This document shows, in pieces, positions 48,264 to 60,000 of a stretch of 60,000 bases of DNA. How positions within the stretch are numbered: the stretch's first letter is position 1; every line of letters begins with the position of its first letter. The stretch comes from Polytrichum commune (lineage: Eukaryota; Streptophyta; Polytrichopsida; Polytrichales; Polytrichaceae). The notes under the pieces were generated by a model, which was not told the origin of the DNA, did no database searches, and saw only the letters and a program-made list of their open reading frames with translations. The position numbers and the translations under genes were made by a program. Where the stretch lies: assembly GCA_950295325.1 (NCBI GenBank), contig OX485803.1, positions 35,667,554 to 35,727,553 of the forward strand, written 5' to 3'.

Positions 48264-49352
48264 CTGTAGCAGATGTCACAAGCATTAACTTTGCACATCA
48301 CGGACACGTGCATGGTTAGCTCCCAATACCATCCTCCAATTTCGTAGTTTGGCTACCAAACCCTCCTAGATATGTATTCGGGACACTTCCCTTAGTATGT
48401 AGCCAATGGTTAGGTGCGGACATCCATTCATGAAAGTTCAATCTTCATTTGATCATTGTGTTGCCGGAGCAACATTACAACAACTCGAAGCAAACTTGGC
48501 AACTTTTGGAGACCTTGTTATTGTGCAGCGGGTGGGATCAATCGGTAAAGCCGCCTCTCCATACCAACCTCTAGGACTTTGGGCAGGGCCCTTTACCCCA
48601 CTGTCAAGTAATTTTTTCGTTTCTCTCTTAAGAGTTGAGGCCATGTAGACATTTTTCTTTGACCATTGGAACTAGAGCCCTTAGCAGCTTCAAACCTCCA
48701 TAACTTTGGTCTCCAATCGCCAACTCTATCAAACAACCACTCCATCGACATATACTTTTTGCATAGATGCCGATAGGCCCTTCACTTACCCCATTCGAGC
48801 AAGTATTGCGGAAGTTATGATTGTCATAACTTTGGAAATTTTGAGCATCACTCCCATGTTAGTGTTATCCCACCACAACGTCCCTTGGAGTGTTGGGCGT
48901 TATCCTTAGACAACGCTCCACTCAAATTAACATATCTCCTAGCTCATACCTCTGATTGGGGAGAACTTGAGCATTCTAGAATCCGGACATCATAAACTAC
49001 CCAATAATTATGGCCTTACTCTTGGTATCTGTAGATGGGAGGCGTTCCCAACACTCATGACCCTCTCACCTATGGCGCCACAAGTCTCATGTGTCACTCC
49101 GGAATCCTCCTTGTGCCCATGGTGTTGTGGGACCTCCTCATGAAGAGATACACAACACTAGCAACCTCGCTCTTAAATGATGTCATCATACGCTCGGATA
49201 TACTCTCAAAACACTCAAACTAGCCTTTCATGACGTAAAATCAACCCAATCTAAACTAAAAGATAATTTCTTACACTCAAAATATGTGTTTGCACCTCAA
49301 TGTAATGAAAACATGCCTATATGCTTTCAAATGGGTCTTTTAGTCGTTAAGA

Positions 49353-49850
49353 TGTTAGATTTTCTACACCTCAAGTTAGATTCTATACTCTTGAAGAGAG
49401 ATCTTAAGACACTCAAATCATTTAAATAAGATTTCAAGTTCCTCAAATATTTAAAGTTAGATCTTCTATACCTCAAGAGAAGTCTTGAGATACTGAAATC
49501 ATTTAAATAAGATTTTCTTCACCTCAAATGCCTTACACTCTCAAATACGTCAACTTATATCTTTTACATCCCGAAATAATTTTTAAAATACTTAAATCAT
49601 TCAAATAAGATCTTCTTCATTTTAAATACCTAACACTCCCAAATACCTAAAGTTAGATATTCTACACTTCAAGAGAGTTCTTAAGACACTCAAGTCATTC
49701 AAATAACACCTTCTTCATCTCAAATACCTAGCACTCTTAAATACCTCAAATTAAAATTTCTACATCTCAAGAGAGTTCTTAAGACACTCAAAACATTCAA
49801 ATAAGATTTTCTTCACCTCAAATGTACCTTACACTCTTAAAAAAATCAAC
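49353..49850 (+). repeat. Minisatellite, about five ~100-bp units
   Basis: The phrase gttagat(c/t)ttctacacctc, with variants, starts near 49353, 49456, 49551, 49651 and 49749. Each is followed by aagagagttcttaagacact, caaataagattttcttcacc and an atacct-acact segment. It lies in the former gag region of the copia element. Confidence 0.8.
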
Positions 49851-50219
49851 ACTCAAGCCTCTAAAGTCATGCGGTATTGGAGTTTAAACACCCTTAAAGC
49901 TCTCAAATTAACCCTTGAACCCTAAAAATACTCGAGTCTAAACACCTCAAAACCCTCAAATAAGCCTCTCAACACTCAAGATATTCAAATCACATGCTCT
50001 TGCACCAAACATACATTCAAGAAAAAATAAAAATACAAAGAAATACTTACAACAACCAAATGCGCCCTCGAACACCTGCAACGCTCCGAAGCTCCAAAGC
50101 ATCAACCCCTCAAAATCCACTCTGCAACCTCAAAGCAATCAAATCTCTAGGCACTTCACTTGCATGGTGGGCCCATAACATATTGGATATCAATAAAACT
50201 AAAGGTAAGATTACACAAA

Positions 50220-50440
50220 CATATACACATATACAAAGGCCTATGAACAATGCTTGGAGTAGATGGTTTCATGCTCTCCTTGTTTTGTCTTTTATTGCTT
50301 TTCTTCTTTTCATTGGTTCATACAAGTAATATGGGATAACTCTTATCCATTTAGACTAGCATTGTAGTCTTATTCCAACCTTAGTGTTTCTCATGTCTTT
50401 GCCACTACATTTTTATTGACTATGAGCAATCTAATGCTAT
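50220..50440 (-). repeat. 5' LTR-like repeat of the copia element
   Basis: Direct-repeat partner of 45161-45372. Exact TG...CA limits are not evident, probably through decay. Confidence 0.7.
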
Positions 50441-50449
50441 ACCTTCTGC

Positions 50450-53400
50450 ACGACTGGTATTCTTTGGGGTTAAGTCATGTCCAAGCCACATGACAAAATC
50501 TGCGATAACATGCCTAGGAAATCTCCAACATAACCAAGGTCCACCCTTTGACTCTTGAGAAGCCTCACGCCTTATGATCAAATAATGATTTCAACATGGC
50601 AATATAATCAATGATCATTTACAAGACCATTGAAATTTTGAAGAGGTATTCGTGTCCATGCGTATCTATCTTGATTGATCCCAGCTACCTCTATTGAATC
50701 GTTAACCATAAACCTATTATTTAGCAAACAATAAGGTTCATTGTCTCCTCAAACCATCTCTCAAGGGTCGGGGACATGGCCTAGGCATCCACAGCCCAGC
50801 CGGCCCTTGAAGGACCTAGAGTGAAACAATAAAAAGTTAAAAAAAACAAAAAACATGACAAGTAATACTTTTGGTAAAATTTTGTACCATTAGGTAAAAC
50901 ACATGCAATGTGTTTATTGCATTGGAGTAAAATGCAGATTAAAAAGGCAATCTGCATTTTTATTGCATTCCATAGCTTTCGCGGTGGCTTGCCTTGGCTA
51001 TAGTCATTTTTGTTGTGTTATACAACCGCTTGTCTAGGTGTCTTGCCTCCTCAACAACTAAAAATAGTTGCAAGGCAACATAACTGGGTCGTGTGCCCAA
51101 CCCTTCACACTCTTCTCTCATACGATCTCCTCCATCTCCTCGTTCTTCCACCCTCAACCTCTCTACATGCATAACTCAAACTACAACCCATCATTATAGA
51201 TCTCAGTTTATGATTTGAGAAGTTACAATATTATTCATATAAAAGTAAGCATCAATGTTGAAAACATTCAAATTCTATTTAAAGAATGTTTCAATGTTAA
51301 ATTTAGGGCATTGAGTAAATACATATTCTAAAACAAATGTAAAATCATACTACGATATGAGTTAGTGATGTTGTTACTTGAGCTCATTGCTCATTAATCA
51401 CCGCTCACTGCATGACCACTCACCACCTAGTTGTCCCCATCCTACTATAGTACATGGCTCTATAGGACATTGAATATATTACTTAGTCGCCAACAAAGTA
51501 ATTTTCACAACCAAATTCTACTAGTTGTTCTTTGGTGGCACATAACGATAAGATTCTACTTGTTTTGACATGTGCCTATTGAGAAGTCCAACCTAATGAG
51601 GAATACATGACGTAGCACCCCTTCATTCCCTCCTTTGTCGCATCTAATGCCCTTTTCCACTTTGTTTTTCTTATCTAACTTCACCCCTTCACTTGGCTAA
51701 TTTACTCCCCTCTTCACTAACCATGTGCTTTGGATGTATGTACCATGTTGTGAGGGTTTTCAACTTTGACCTTGGTATCAACAAGTATATGTTTACATGT
51801 ATAAGATATCTAACCCGGCCAATATTACACTAAATATTGTATATTTAATTTCCTTGTCAACAAAGGTCAAAGTGGTTGTTTGGACATTATACAACATTAA
51901 CATTTTTGCTTAGTACAAAAAATACAACAACAGTGGAACAATATAGCATTGTGCAACTCCATATTGTAAGTGACACTAAATGTGATATGTGTACATGTTT
52001 CAACACCAATATTGATAAGCCGCTAGTATTTGCATACACGCCACAATGATATCCCATGGTATCACCTTACATATACTAGGACATTTTACAAATTCTCCCT
52101 AATACTATGACATGTCATGTACCAAGTTAAAATACACTAGGTCAATATATTTACTAGTTGGTAGTTATAAAGAGTGGTACTTTGGATAAGATTTGTATGG
52201 ACCACGCCATTGTCGCAGATTGTGTAAGGTAGTTGACCCTTCCCTGACCAATGCCCAATTTTTTGCAACTTAGGCCAACCTATTTCCATGTAGCACAATG
52301 ACAATCTTTGATCAATGCTGACATGTCAGGGTTGAAACCTAACTTAGCCAAATGTCAGTGGCTAAGTTGACAACCATGTTTAGTTTACGAGCATATTATC
52401 ATGATATGTGCCACAATTGTCGATTATGAGAATCAAGCGGTCTTGGTTATGTAACCTATTGGTGACCAAAAATAAAGCAGCTTATACCACGAGTATAGGT
52501 TGAAGAGAATATCCACTTAGAAAATTCACAAAAAAAATAGTTATTACAAAAAACATTTTGAAAAAAAATTGATTTGCTTCTTATTTATATTCTTCTACAT
52601 TGGGGTTTGATCATGCCTAAATCACATATATGCTAAATTACTTAAGTGGTTGGGATTGGATCAACGAACTTACTTCAAAGTGCATTTTATGCATCCTAAA
52701 ATGGTGTATTGTGCTCGAGGCCAACTAACATCCTCATTGAATCCTTGATTGAGTCTCTTCTAGAGTTCGAGCCTAATACCAAATATTGTGGGAAATATTG
52801 TGGCATTCGCAAGAGTAAGTACATTGTCCAATCTCTTTTGAACGCGTGTCATTTAGGGTGCATGATCAAGGCAAGAAGACAACCTTAGAACTACATCAAA
52901 ATGGCAAATTCGATACTTCAACGTCTCTCTAAAACTCTTGGGAAGGTCACTTCTAATTACATATGGAATTAACCTAACCCCTTCAGTTTGCGATGGTTAT
53001 CCCAAGGTGGTTGTGTTCGGTTCCTTTCTTGCAATTAAAATTTCAATTTGTGCAACAACAACAAAGAACAAAAAGAACAAAAAGAACAAAAAGAAAACAA
53101 GCAAACAAAAAAACTTGATGACAAAGCATCATAATATCATATGAACTCCCCGTTGGCATTTTCGGGTAATCCTTGCAACAACACACTAACTTATTCATAC
53201 AATGGTGGCAACATTAAAGTCATCTCATATTCTAGTAAAAATATTCTTTTGTTATATTGTAGATGATAAGGTGATGGACCCCAAAAAATTACACTAGACA
53301 TTTCACAAGGCATGAAGCCCTTTGGATCCCCTTTCTTTGGGAATCACACTAGATCTTGTATAAGTGTCTCTTACTATTTGGACTTACACAATGCTATATC

Positions 53401-53700
53401 ATTTACTAGATATTTATGTTTTTACCAAGTATAGGTGTTAATATTTTATAATGTCCAAACAACCAATTTGACATTTGTTGACAATTAATGAGATATACAC
53501 TAAATAGTTATAACATTGTGTAATTCCACATAGTAAGTGATACTAAATATGTTAATTAGTGTACTTAATGAATAAACTACAAGGCTTGATAAGTGTTTTT
53601 GTGTGCTTGATATTGATTTGATGTAGAGCACTTTTATTTCAGTTGCAACCTCCACTATTACATGCATCTCCTGCAAGTTTTTGGCTTGTTAGGCATTTGA
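50450..53700. other. Gene-poor stretch
   Basis: About 3 kb without recognisable coding signal. It contains an (aacaaaaag)n low-complexity run near 53059-53105 and scattered tracts resembling the subterminal parts of the CTACACTA-ended MITEs (atttagtgtac near 53560). Confidence 0.45.
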
Positions 53701-53719
53701 GGTCAAAAAAACCCACTAA

Positions 53720-55354
53720 GGGCCGGTTTACACTATGGACCATGAAGTTGTCCCATGGCGATCTAAAAGCGGTGATTGGCTGCTAAAGTCGTCATGTGAC
53801 AACTTCGGTTTACACTAGAGAAAGAATGGCAGATGGACCATGAAGGTCGAGGTCCCCAAAGTATAACTTTTGAAGACTAATAAATGTACAGATATGATCC
53901 AACGGGTTTTGCGTTGAGAGAGTCAAGAGAGGTAGTCCGGTAGGAAAAGGCAAGGGCCCATGGCAGAAAAATGCTCTTTTAATAAAAATTTAATGAAATG
54001 TTTTTGGGGGTTGTGTGTGATATGGCAGTTGCCCTTCATTACATAAGAATGTTATAATTCAAGAAACCAATATAACGGTATAATTAAAAAAACGAGTATA
54101 ACATCTAAATCCCCAAAAGTAGGAAAACGTTAAATCAACTAAAAACATTAAAACATTAAATGGAGAGAAAAATGGCAACATAAACATATTAAAATCAAAT
54201 AGTATAGTATAAAATCAAATCAAAATAAACTATTATAATATTAAAAACTAATAAATAACATGAAGACAGTAAAAACACAAAGTATAATGAACAATGAAAC
54301 GATAAGATGTGAAATGAACTAAAATATGTATATAAGGTTGTTGTATACAATATGCTCTCATTTCTCTTATCAACATATTGTGACATTGTGTCGTAGTCTC
54401 ACATATATATTTTTTTGCAAGAATTGAGGTATACACTGCAGATGGAAAGTCACATACTCTCCATACTCTCATACACCAAGCTCACAATTGCAACCTTCTC
54501 CCACTCTCCTTGCAAAAGCATTGCTTGAATGTCCACAATATGCTTCACAAGCATGTACAAACAAATGTATAATTTTAAACAAGGCTCCTCCTCCTTTCCT
54601 CCATTGCAACCATGCTTGTTGAAATTCAAAGTGAATACAAGAATAAATAAAAATAAAAATAAATAAGACAAGACTAGTGAAGCTAAAATAATGGTCAAAA
54701 CTATTTTTTTTTAAATCTGCCAATTTTTGTGCACATATTAAAAAAATCAGCACCCTTACTTTTTCCTCCAAGGTTTTTCCTCTTGGTCCACATTCGGTTT
54801 ACACCTAGTCAGGGACCTATGGCTCTTAAAATTTTTTTTTTATGAAGTCGGAACATGAAAGTCGGACCATGAACTTGGACAATTGACAAACACACGGGGA
54901 GATCACTCCATTGTCAAGTTGAAAACCACGTGCGAACAAAGTTTGCTACCCCTATATTATATGCCATGGATAATTTTAAAATAGTGATATTCTCTATATA
55001 TACATATCCATTGATAATATCTTTTGTATATATTTTTTGAGATTTATAGTCATCTCCATTTTTTCTAGTAATTGTTTTAGTTCAATTTTGCGTCATCCTA
55101 GTTAGAAACGATATGTTTTCTAGAAAAAACAAATTATCAAATTTGGTTATCATTTTTTACTATGTAATAGATACCATGTATATGTACTCATAATTTTTTT
55201 TGATAAAAGTCTGACCCATTTTGTTGATGCAACTTAGAAAAAATAGATTTTTTTTGTTCGCATGTGGTTTTCAACTTGACAATGGAGTGACCTCCCCATG
55301 GACAAATACCATCTTCCATGGTATGACTTCATGGTCCATAGTGTAAACCGGTCT
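53720..55354. mobile_element. Long member of GGGCCGGTTTACAC MITE family with nested element
   Basis: The ends gggccggtttacactatgg and ccatagtgtaaaccggtct are inverted, with taa before the left end. The outer parts match the 432-bp element at 57444-57875. The middle is expanded by AT-rich DNA and an inner inverted-repeat unit at 54896-55298. Confidence 0.7.
54896..55298. mobile_element. Nested element with 45-bp inverted ends
   Basis: ggggagatcactccattgtc at 54896 faces gacaatggagtgacctcccc ending at 55298. The complementarity continues for about 45 bp with few mismatches. It lies inside the 53720-55354 element and has no coding capacity. Confidence 0.65.
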
Positions 55355-56183
55355 TGAGGTTAACATGCTTTTGTCATAGGTATCAATCTTGTTCATACAC
55401 ATATATTTGAGTGGTTGTTGTTTACAAGAGATTGAACAAAGCTCTCAAAAAGTGTTAACCATTACAAGTTCAACAATCAACGTAACTGGAAGTATAGGGA
55501 GGTCTACCTAATTGTTTTATGGCTCCAAGACTTATGACTTTGGAAGAGAACAAATTCCGTAGCAACAACATTGGAGATTTTTTGATTCCATAGAATTTTG
55601 TTAAAAATCTTACATTACATTCATGGAGCCAGAAACATTTCTTACATTGAAATTGAAATTGACAAATATAACAAACAACAACAAAAAAAAGTGGCCATGG
55701 AAGGGGAGGCCACACATGTTCAAAAACGTTGGTTTTGAAACGGAGTTTGGTGAGCCAAGGTAAAAGAATTCGAGCCTTAACATGTGCCTAACTCCAAAGA
55801 GTTGGTTTCAAGGTTGGTCCATGTTTTTTGGGTTAAAACCGTCCATTTCTACTCTGATCGGAACTGGAGGTTTTAAGCCTTGCAAAAACGTTGTCTTGGA
55901 TTGGACTTGGAAACAAATGATTTTACCCGATAAAAAAGGAACCAACTTTGAAACAAAACTCCTCGAAGTTAGGCACATGTCAAGGCCGAAATTCTTTCAC
56001 ATTGGCTTACCAAACTCTGTTTCAAAACCGTCTTTTTTGAACGTGTGTGGCCTCCCCTTGAGGACACGTTTACCTTAATAGAGAACCTACTACCCATCTC
56101 CAACTCACGTGAGCTTATAAAACTGTAAAATATTAGGGTTTGTAGTATAAGGTGAGTGTTGGCACCTTTTGTGGACTTTTGAG

Positions 56184-56636
56184 GGCAACTTCACACAAGA
56201 GATTGAAGGCCCATGACTATTGCATTCTAAGCGCTAGTGCACATGGGGTTGAAAGTCTCAAGTCCCACTCATGTTAGCAAGTCCCAACATGAAGGCAAAG
56301 TCCCAACTTTTGAGCCTCAATGAACCATTCAAATATGGTTATTTAGCATCAAAGTTGGATCTTGATTATTTTATACAAAAATAATATTCGCAAGACTCGT
56401 GTTAAGAGTTGGGTCTAGCTTTTTGCTTGACCCAACTCTCAACACAAGTCCCAAGCCTCCCCTCCAAAAAGTGTTGCCATGTAGGCATTCATGTCATACT
56501 TGGGACTTGGGGGTTGGGACCCATGTGAAGTGGTCAGTCCCAACTTCCATGCTCTCAACAACTGAGATTGCACAAAATGACCTCAAGTGACTTTTAACCT
56601 AGGATTTGGGACTCCATGTGAACTAGCCCTAAGATA
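56184..56636 (+). mobile_element. Composite Harbinger-like MITE (second arrangement)
   Basis: It starts like the 499-bp family (gggcaacttcacacaagag..ccatgac) and after about 54 bp switches to the block found at 28200-28714, including the hairpin GTTAAGAGTTGGGTC / GACCCAACTCTCAAC. It ends tgtgaactagccc. Confidence 0.55.
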
Positions 56637-56734
56637 CACACTTCAAAAAAGGAGGGCAGACCCTATATATATATAGGAGAGGAGACATGTTGGATGTCTT
56701 TAATAGCATGGCAAGTTAAGTTATCCCATACTTA

Positions 56735-56905
56735 GGGCCGATTTACACCATGGACCATGAAGTCGGACCATGGGAGATGGCATTTTCTCCATGGTCCGAC
56801 TTTCATGATCCAATTTCTTAAAAAGTCAATTTGCAAAGCCTTTGGGCCCCTCACTAGGTGTAAACCAAATGTGGACCAAGAGGAAGGACTATGCACCAAA
56901 AAGAG
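56735..56905 (+). mobile_element. 5' half of a GGGCCGGTTTACAC-family MITE
   Basis: gggccgatttacaccatgga to gtgcaccaaaaag-like text (atgcaccaaaaag) parallels the first ~170 bp of 57444-57875. The other end is missing. Confidence 0.6.
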
Positions 56906-57443
56906 AATGTGTTGATTTTTTGAATATATGCCCAAAAAGGAAAAAAATTGAAAAAATTTCAAGTTTGATCATTCTCTTGTCTTCTTTTGTCTTCGTATTC
57001 TCTTCCTCAGAAACCATCTCATTAATTAATTAATTTTTATTATAACAACATTTCTTTGCCATGGTGTTAGCCATAAACCCCCACCCTTATGTGTTGCAGT
57101 CTGGGTGAGAGCCTATGGCTCACATGCACTTGCTTGACTTCACTTAGCACTTGGAATATGGCTCCCAATACTCCAACAACACAAATGGTAAACACACAAC
57201 CTTTTATTTAAAGAGTACGGGTGACGAGTATTTAGAAATACTCACTTCCCTCTTATTGGTTGATACACCTACTCACAAACCTCTATCCTGCATCTATGAA
57301 TTGATTGGCTAACCTAACAATTTTCCTAATGGCATTAAGGCTACACCCTATTACACAGTTGGTGGCCCATGCTTCATTACTCTTAATCAACTATCTCATC
57401 AAAAACCACTGCATAAAGATTGTGCTCATTAATCTAATACTAA

Positions 57444-57875
57444 GGGGCGGTTTACACTATGGACCATGAAGTCGTCCCACGTAAGAGGCCTATTTTGCGT
57501 GGGACAACTTCCATGGTCCGAGTTACTAAAATATTAGTTTTCATGGTTCATGGGCCCTTCACTAGGTGTAAACCGAATGTGGACCATGAAGAATGACCAT
57601 GCACCAAAAAGGCTTAAAACGGCATTTTTCTGACATGGGCCCTTGCTCTTTTTCCCGGACCACCTCTTTTGCTTGTCCCAACGGAAAACCCGTTGGACCA
57701 TGGCAGTGGATAGAGTAGGCTTAAAAAATAATATTTTGTGGACCTCAACCTCCGTGGTCACTCTGCCATTTTTTCCTTGGTGTAAACCCAAGTCGTCCCG
57801 GGACAACTTCAATGTCCAATCACATCGCTTAGACGGCCGTGGGACGACTTCATGGTCCATAGTGTAAACCGCCCC
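57444..57875. mobile_element. 432-bp Harbinger-like MITE, intact, TAA duplication
   Basis: The ends ggggcggtttacactatgg and ccatagtgtaaaccgcccc are perfect inverted repeats and continue as accatgaagtcgtcccac. taa lies at 57441-57443 and 57876-57878. Confidence 0.8.
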
Positions 57876-58479
57876 TAAGGTAGAAATACCATAACCCGTG
57901 AAAATAAGGCGATTCGCATTGAAGATCCGGTCTCACAATCATGAGATAATTTTCCAAGTTAGACGAGAAGGATTCATGAATAATGCAAGTTATTTCATAT
58001 TTTTCGGCCCTATACAAAAAATGCTACAATTTTTCAAAGTGGAAAGTTGTCCAACCCCTTACTCGTTCACTAGATTCTCCCTACACCAAACACGGTAATC
58101 CGCATTTCCATACATAACATCACCTAAATCGGTTACCTCATGAGTACATTAACACTTGACTCCCATTGGCTACACTAAGTGTACACGCATTGAAGTTGCC
58201 GCCGAGCCATGATCGGTTTTAGAAATGGCACTTCACCATTATGACGGCGGTCTAGTGCACGGCTAGAGGGTGGTTAACGGGTTATGGTATTTCTACTTTA
58301 TTTGTTCCAAGGCCCATAGCCACTTAACTGTCCCCCTTGTTACCTCGGCAACTGCCCATTACTTGTTGGTACAAGACCCTGCCCCTTCTTCACCGGCCGT
58401 GGACTCTTGAAGTGACACCTTGCTGGAATCCACCTCACCAGAGTTCTTGCCCTCCGCTCCACCAGTTCAGCTCCTAAGG

Positions 58480-58859
58480 TAGGGGTGGCAATTTCCATGC
58501 GGGTCCTAAAGTCGACCCCTATGTCGGAAGCACCTATCTAGGTGCTTTTACCTGGGTTTACAAAAGCACCTATCAAGGTGTTTTTACCGTTCACAACGTT
58601 GCCAACATTTCATTGGCTGCCAGCGGTCGGTTTTAGAAATCCACCCTGTGGATATACCACGTACCCTATGTGCGAGTGTTGGTCACTCTACAAGGTTTCC
58701 TTTAAAAATTTGTAGGAAATCATAAACATGCTGGAAAATTTTGATTTTTTCATAGTCACTCTTGCACCAGCTTTGCGGAGCGCTCAAAATTTATAAAAAA
58801 AATAGTTTCAGCATCCCAACTAGGCACATCGGAAATTTGGACGGAAATTGCCACCCCTA
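58480..58859. mobile_element. 380-bp hAT-like MITE
   Basis: The terminal inverted repeats taggggtggcaatttcc and ggaaattgccacccct-a have the TAGGGGTGGCAA wording common in plant hAT elements. The flanks cctaagg (58473-58479) and ccttagg (58860-58866) differ by one base and fit a 7-8 bp target duplication. Two small internal hairpins (aagcacctatctaggtgctt and its neighbour) lie near 58530-58590. Confidence 0.7.
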
Positions 58860-58869
58860 CCTTAGGTCC

Positions 58870-60000
58870 CTCAGCTCGGCTCCCTTCCAGGTATCACCTC
58901 CCACAGACTGCACTGTAAGGGATTGGCCGTCACACTGAAACGATCAACACGTATCCAACTTCCAGGAAGTAGGATGTGTCCCTTGTTCTGCAGAATTCGC
59001 CTCACTTGATCATTCTCCCCTTGACATTTTGAGTTGCTGAAGCCGCACTCCTCCCCTTTCTCTCTCTCTCTCTCAGAACACCCAACTGCAGCCAAATTCC
59101 TCCTGCCAGCATTCTACTGATTCAAATGCCGAGGGAGGCCCCTGCTTCCGCTGCTCCTTTGTGCCAGCCTCGGCTCGAACTCCCAGCTCCTTCAGAAATT
59201 TAGCCCTCGCCTCTACTCACAGCTGCTACTGCCGCACACACCATCAGTGGTCGCCACTCCGCTCTTCCAGCAAGCGCCAGGGTGTAGAAACACCGCGGCT
59301 GCGTGCGAAATTTGAGCATCACCAGTCCAAGTGCTAGTGAGAGAGCAGGTGAGAGCTGCACTTTGTTTGTTTTGCCACACCTACTGAATCTGCGCACGCA
59401 GTCACCACCTCCAGTGCTCCTTGAGCTAAGAATGTCAGGTGGACTCTGCCCATCTCGTTCGAGCTCGCTGGGCTGCTACCAGTGATCAGTGATGCAACCA
59501 CCGTTAGGGTTAAGGAAATCAGGTACGCAACTCGCACTTCTGCGCCCTTCATCTCTGCTCAAGACCTGCACTCGAGATGATCCAGCAGGGTGCATACCAA
59601 CACGTAACTGGTTGGCCGCTTTGTTTCGCCCCGAGGTGGCACTACACGATTGGCTCTGAGCACACAGGTTTGCAGACGATAACCTCGACATCCCAGCCGG
59701 TTATGATCATCTAAATCGGTTATGGTGACAGGTGACCCACTGTTTAGGTCACCTGCGCGGCTCAACAAAGCGGCCAACCGGTTACGTCCGGTAATCGTTT
59801 TATTGGAACCGGTTCTGTCAAGGTGGCGAGCCTGCTGCACCGGTTCTGCACCGATAACCGGTTCCAATAAAACGATTACCTAATACGTCGCTACCAGAAC
59901 ACTCAAAAATCAACAACCAGAATTATCCCTAAACTGATGTTCCTCCTGGGAGCAGGCTTCTCCCTGCTCTTTTCCTCTTCACCCACCCATTCTTCATTGT
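58870..60000. other. GC-richer stretch, possible 5' region of a gene beyond the window
   Basis: Composition becomes mixed and CT/GC-rich as in the two 5' flanks described above, with a (tc)n run at 59059-59075. No open frame is recognised. It contains the nested inverted repeats at 59602-59880. Confidence 0.3.
59602..59880. repeat. Nested inverted repeats with perfect 25-bp hairpin
   Basis: acgtaactggttggccgctt (59602 on) faces aagcggccaaccggttacgt (to 59787), 24 bp with one mismatch. Directly downstream, 59790-59814 and 59856-59880 are perfect 25-bp inverted repeats around a 41-nt loop, ending in ggtaatcg...cgattacc. aaccggtt recurs several times. Confidence 0.8.

Larger units (their letters stand above)
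45161..50440 (-). mobile_element. Degenerate Ty1/copia LTR retrotransposon
   Basis: On the minus strand the order is protease, GAG-pre-integrase, integrase, reverse transcriptase, RNase H, which is the Ty1/copia order. The element is bracketed by similar direct repeats at about 45161-45372 and 50220-50440. Many frameshifts and stops make it inactive. The gag region (about 48300-50200) is largely unrecognisable and partly replaced by a minisatellite. A clear tRNA primer-binding site was not seen. Confidence 0.8.

Noticed and set aside
49353-49850. CRISPR-like spaced repeats
   Set aside because: Units are contiguous ~100-bp tandem copies in a plant retroelement, not short identical repeats with unique spacers.
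45161-50440. Intact retrotransposon able to move
   Set aside because: Frameshifts, a changed YVDD box, an unrecognisable gag and differing LTR-like repeats all indicate a dead copy.

Overview
This 60 kb window looks like nuclear DNA of a land plant. Two intron-containing genes, with GT-AG introns that I could follow codon by codon, sit in a large excess of degenerate LTR retrotransposons, MITEs and simple repeats. A StART-type phosphatidylinositol transfer protein gene next to a plant-type vasculin-like gene would suit a bryophyte or lycophyte, but the species cannot be read from the sequence.

Region 1-16.3 kb is a large inverted duplication. Positions 1-3375 and 11076-14450 mirror each other (position p pairs with 14451-p) and are almost identical; I found only two mismatches by eye, both close to the inner breakpoints. 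Each arm carries the 3' part of a vasculin (GPBP1)-like gene, with the two 3' ends converging. The right copy is complete and readable on the minus strand as five exons (11947-16313, predicted 787 aa). The left copy runs off the window start. The 7.7 kb spacer is a broken Ty3/gypsy-like element. Between its RNase H and its integrase core it carries a tandem ladder of about seven or eight integrase zinc-binding (HHCC/YWWPT) modules, spaced about 390-400 bp. That ladder is the most unusual structure in the window.

Region 16.3-18.6 kb is the GC- and CT-rich 5' flank of the vasculin-like gene. Region 18.6-36.4 kb has no gene I can support. It holds MITEs (two intact 499-bp Harbinger-like copies with 3-bp target duplications, and a separate CTACACTA-ended family), a decayed Tigger/pogo-like element, microsatellites and tandem duplications.

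Region 36.5-40.2 kb is a complete class I-type PITP gene on the minus strand: thirteen coding exons, 507 aa, including an 8-nt microexon and a 20-nt coding first exon. Its GC-rich 5' flank extends to about 42.3 kb.

Region 42.3-60 kb is again repeats. It holds a degenerate Ty1/copia element on the minus strand (about 45.2-50.4 kb) with a 100-bp minisatellite inside, a Harbinger-like MITE family with GGGGCGGTTTACAC-type ends (53.7-57.9 kb), a compact hAT-like MITE (58.5-58.9 kb), and nested inverted repeats near 59.6-59.9 kb that include a perfect 25-bp hairpin stem. The two host genes look unrelated in function; nothing suggests an operon or cluster.
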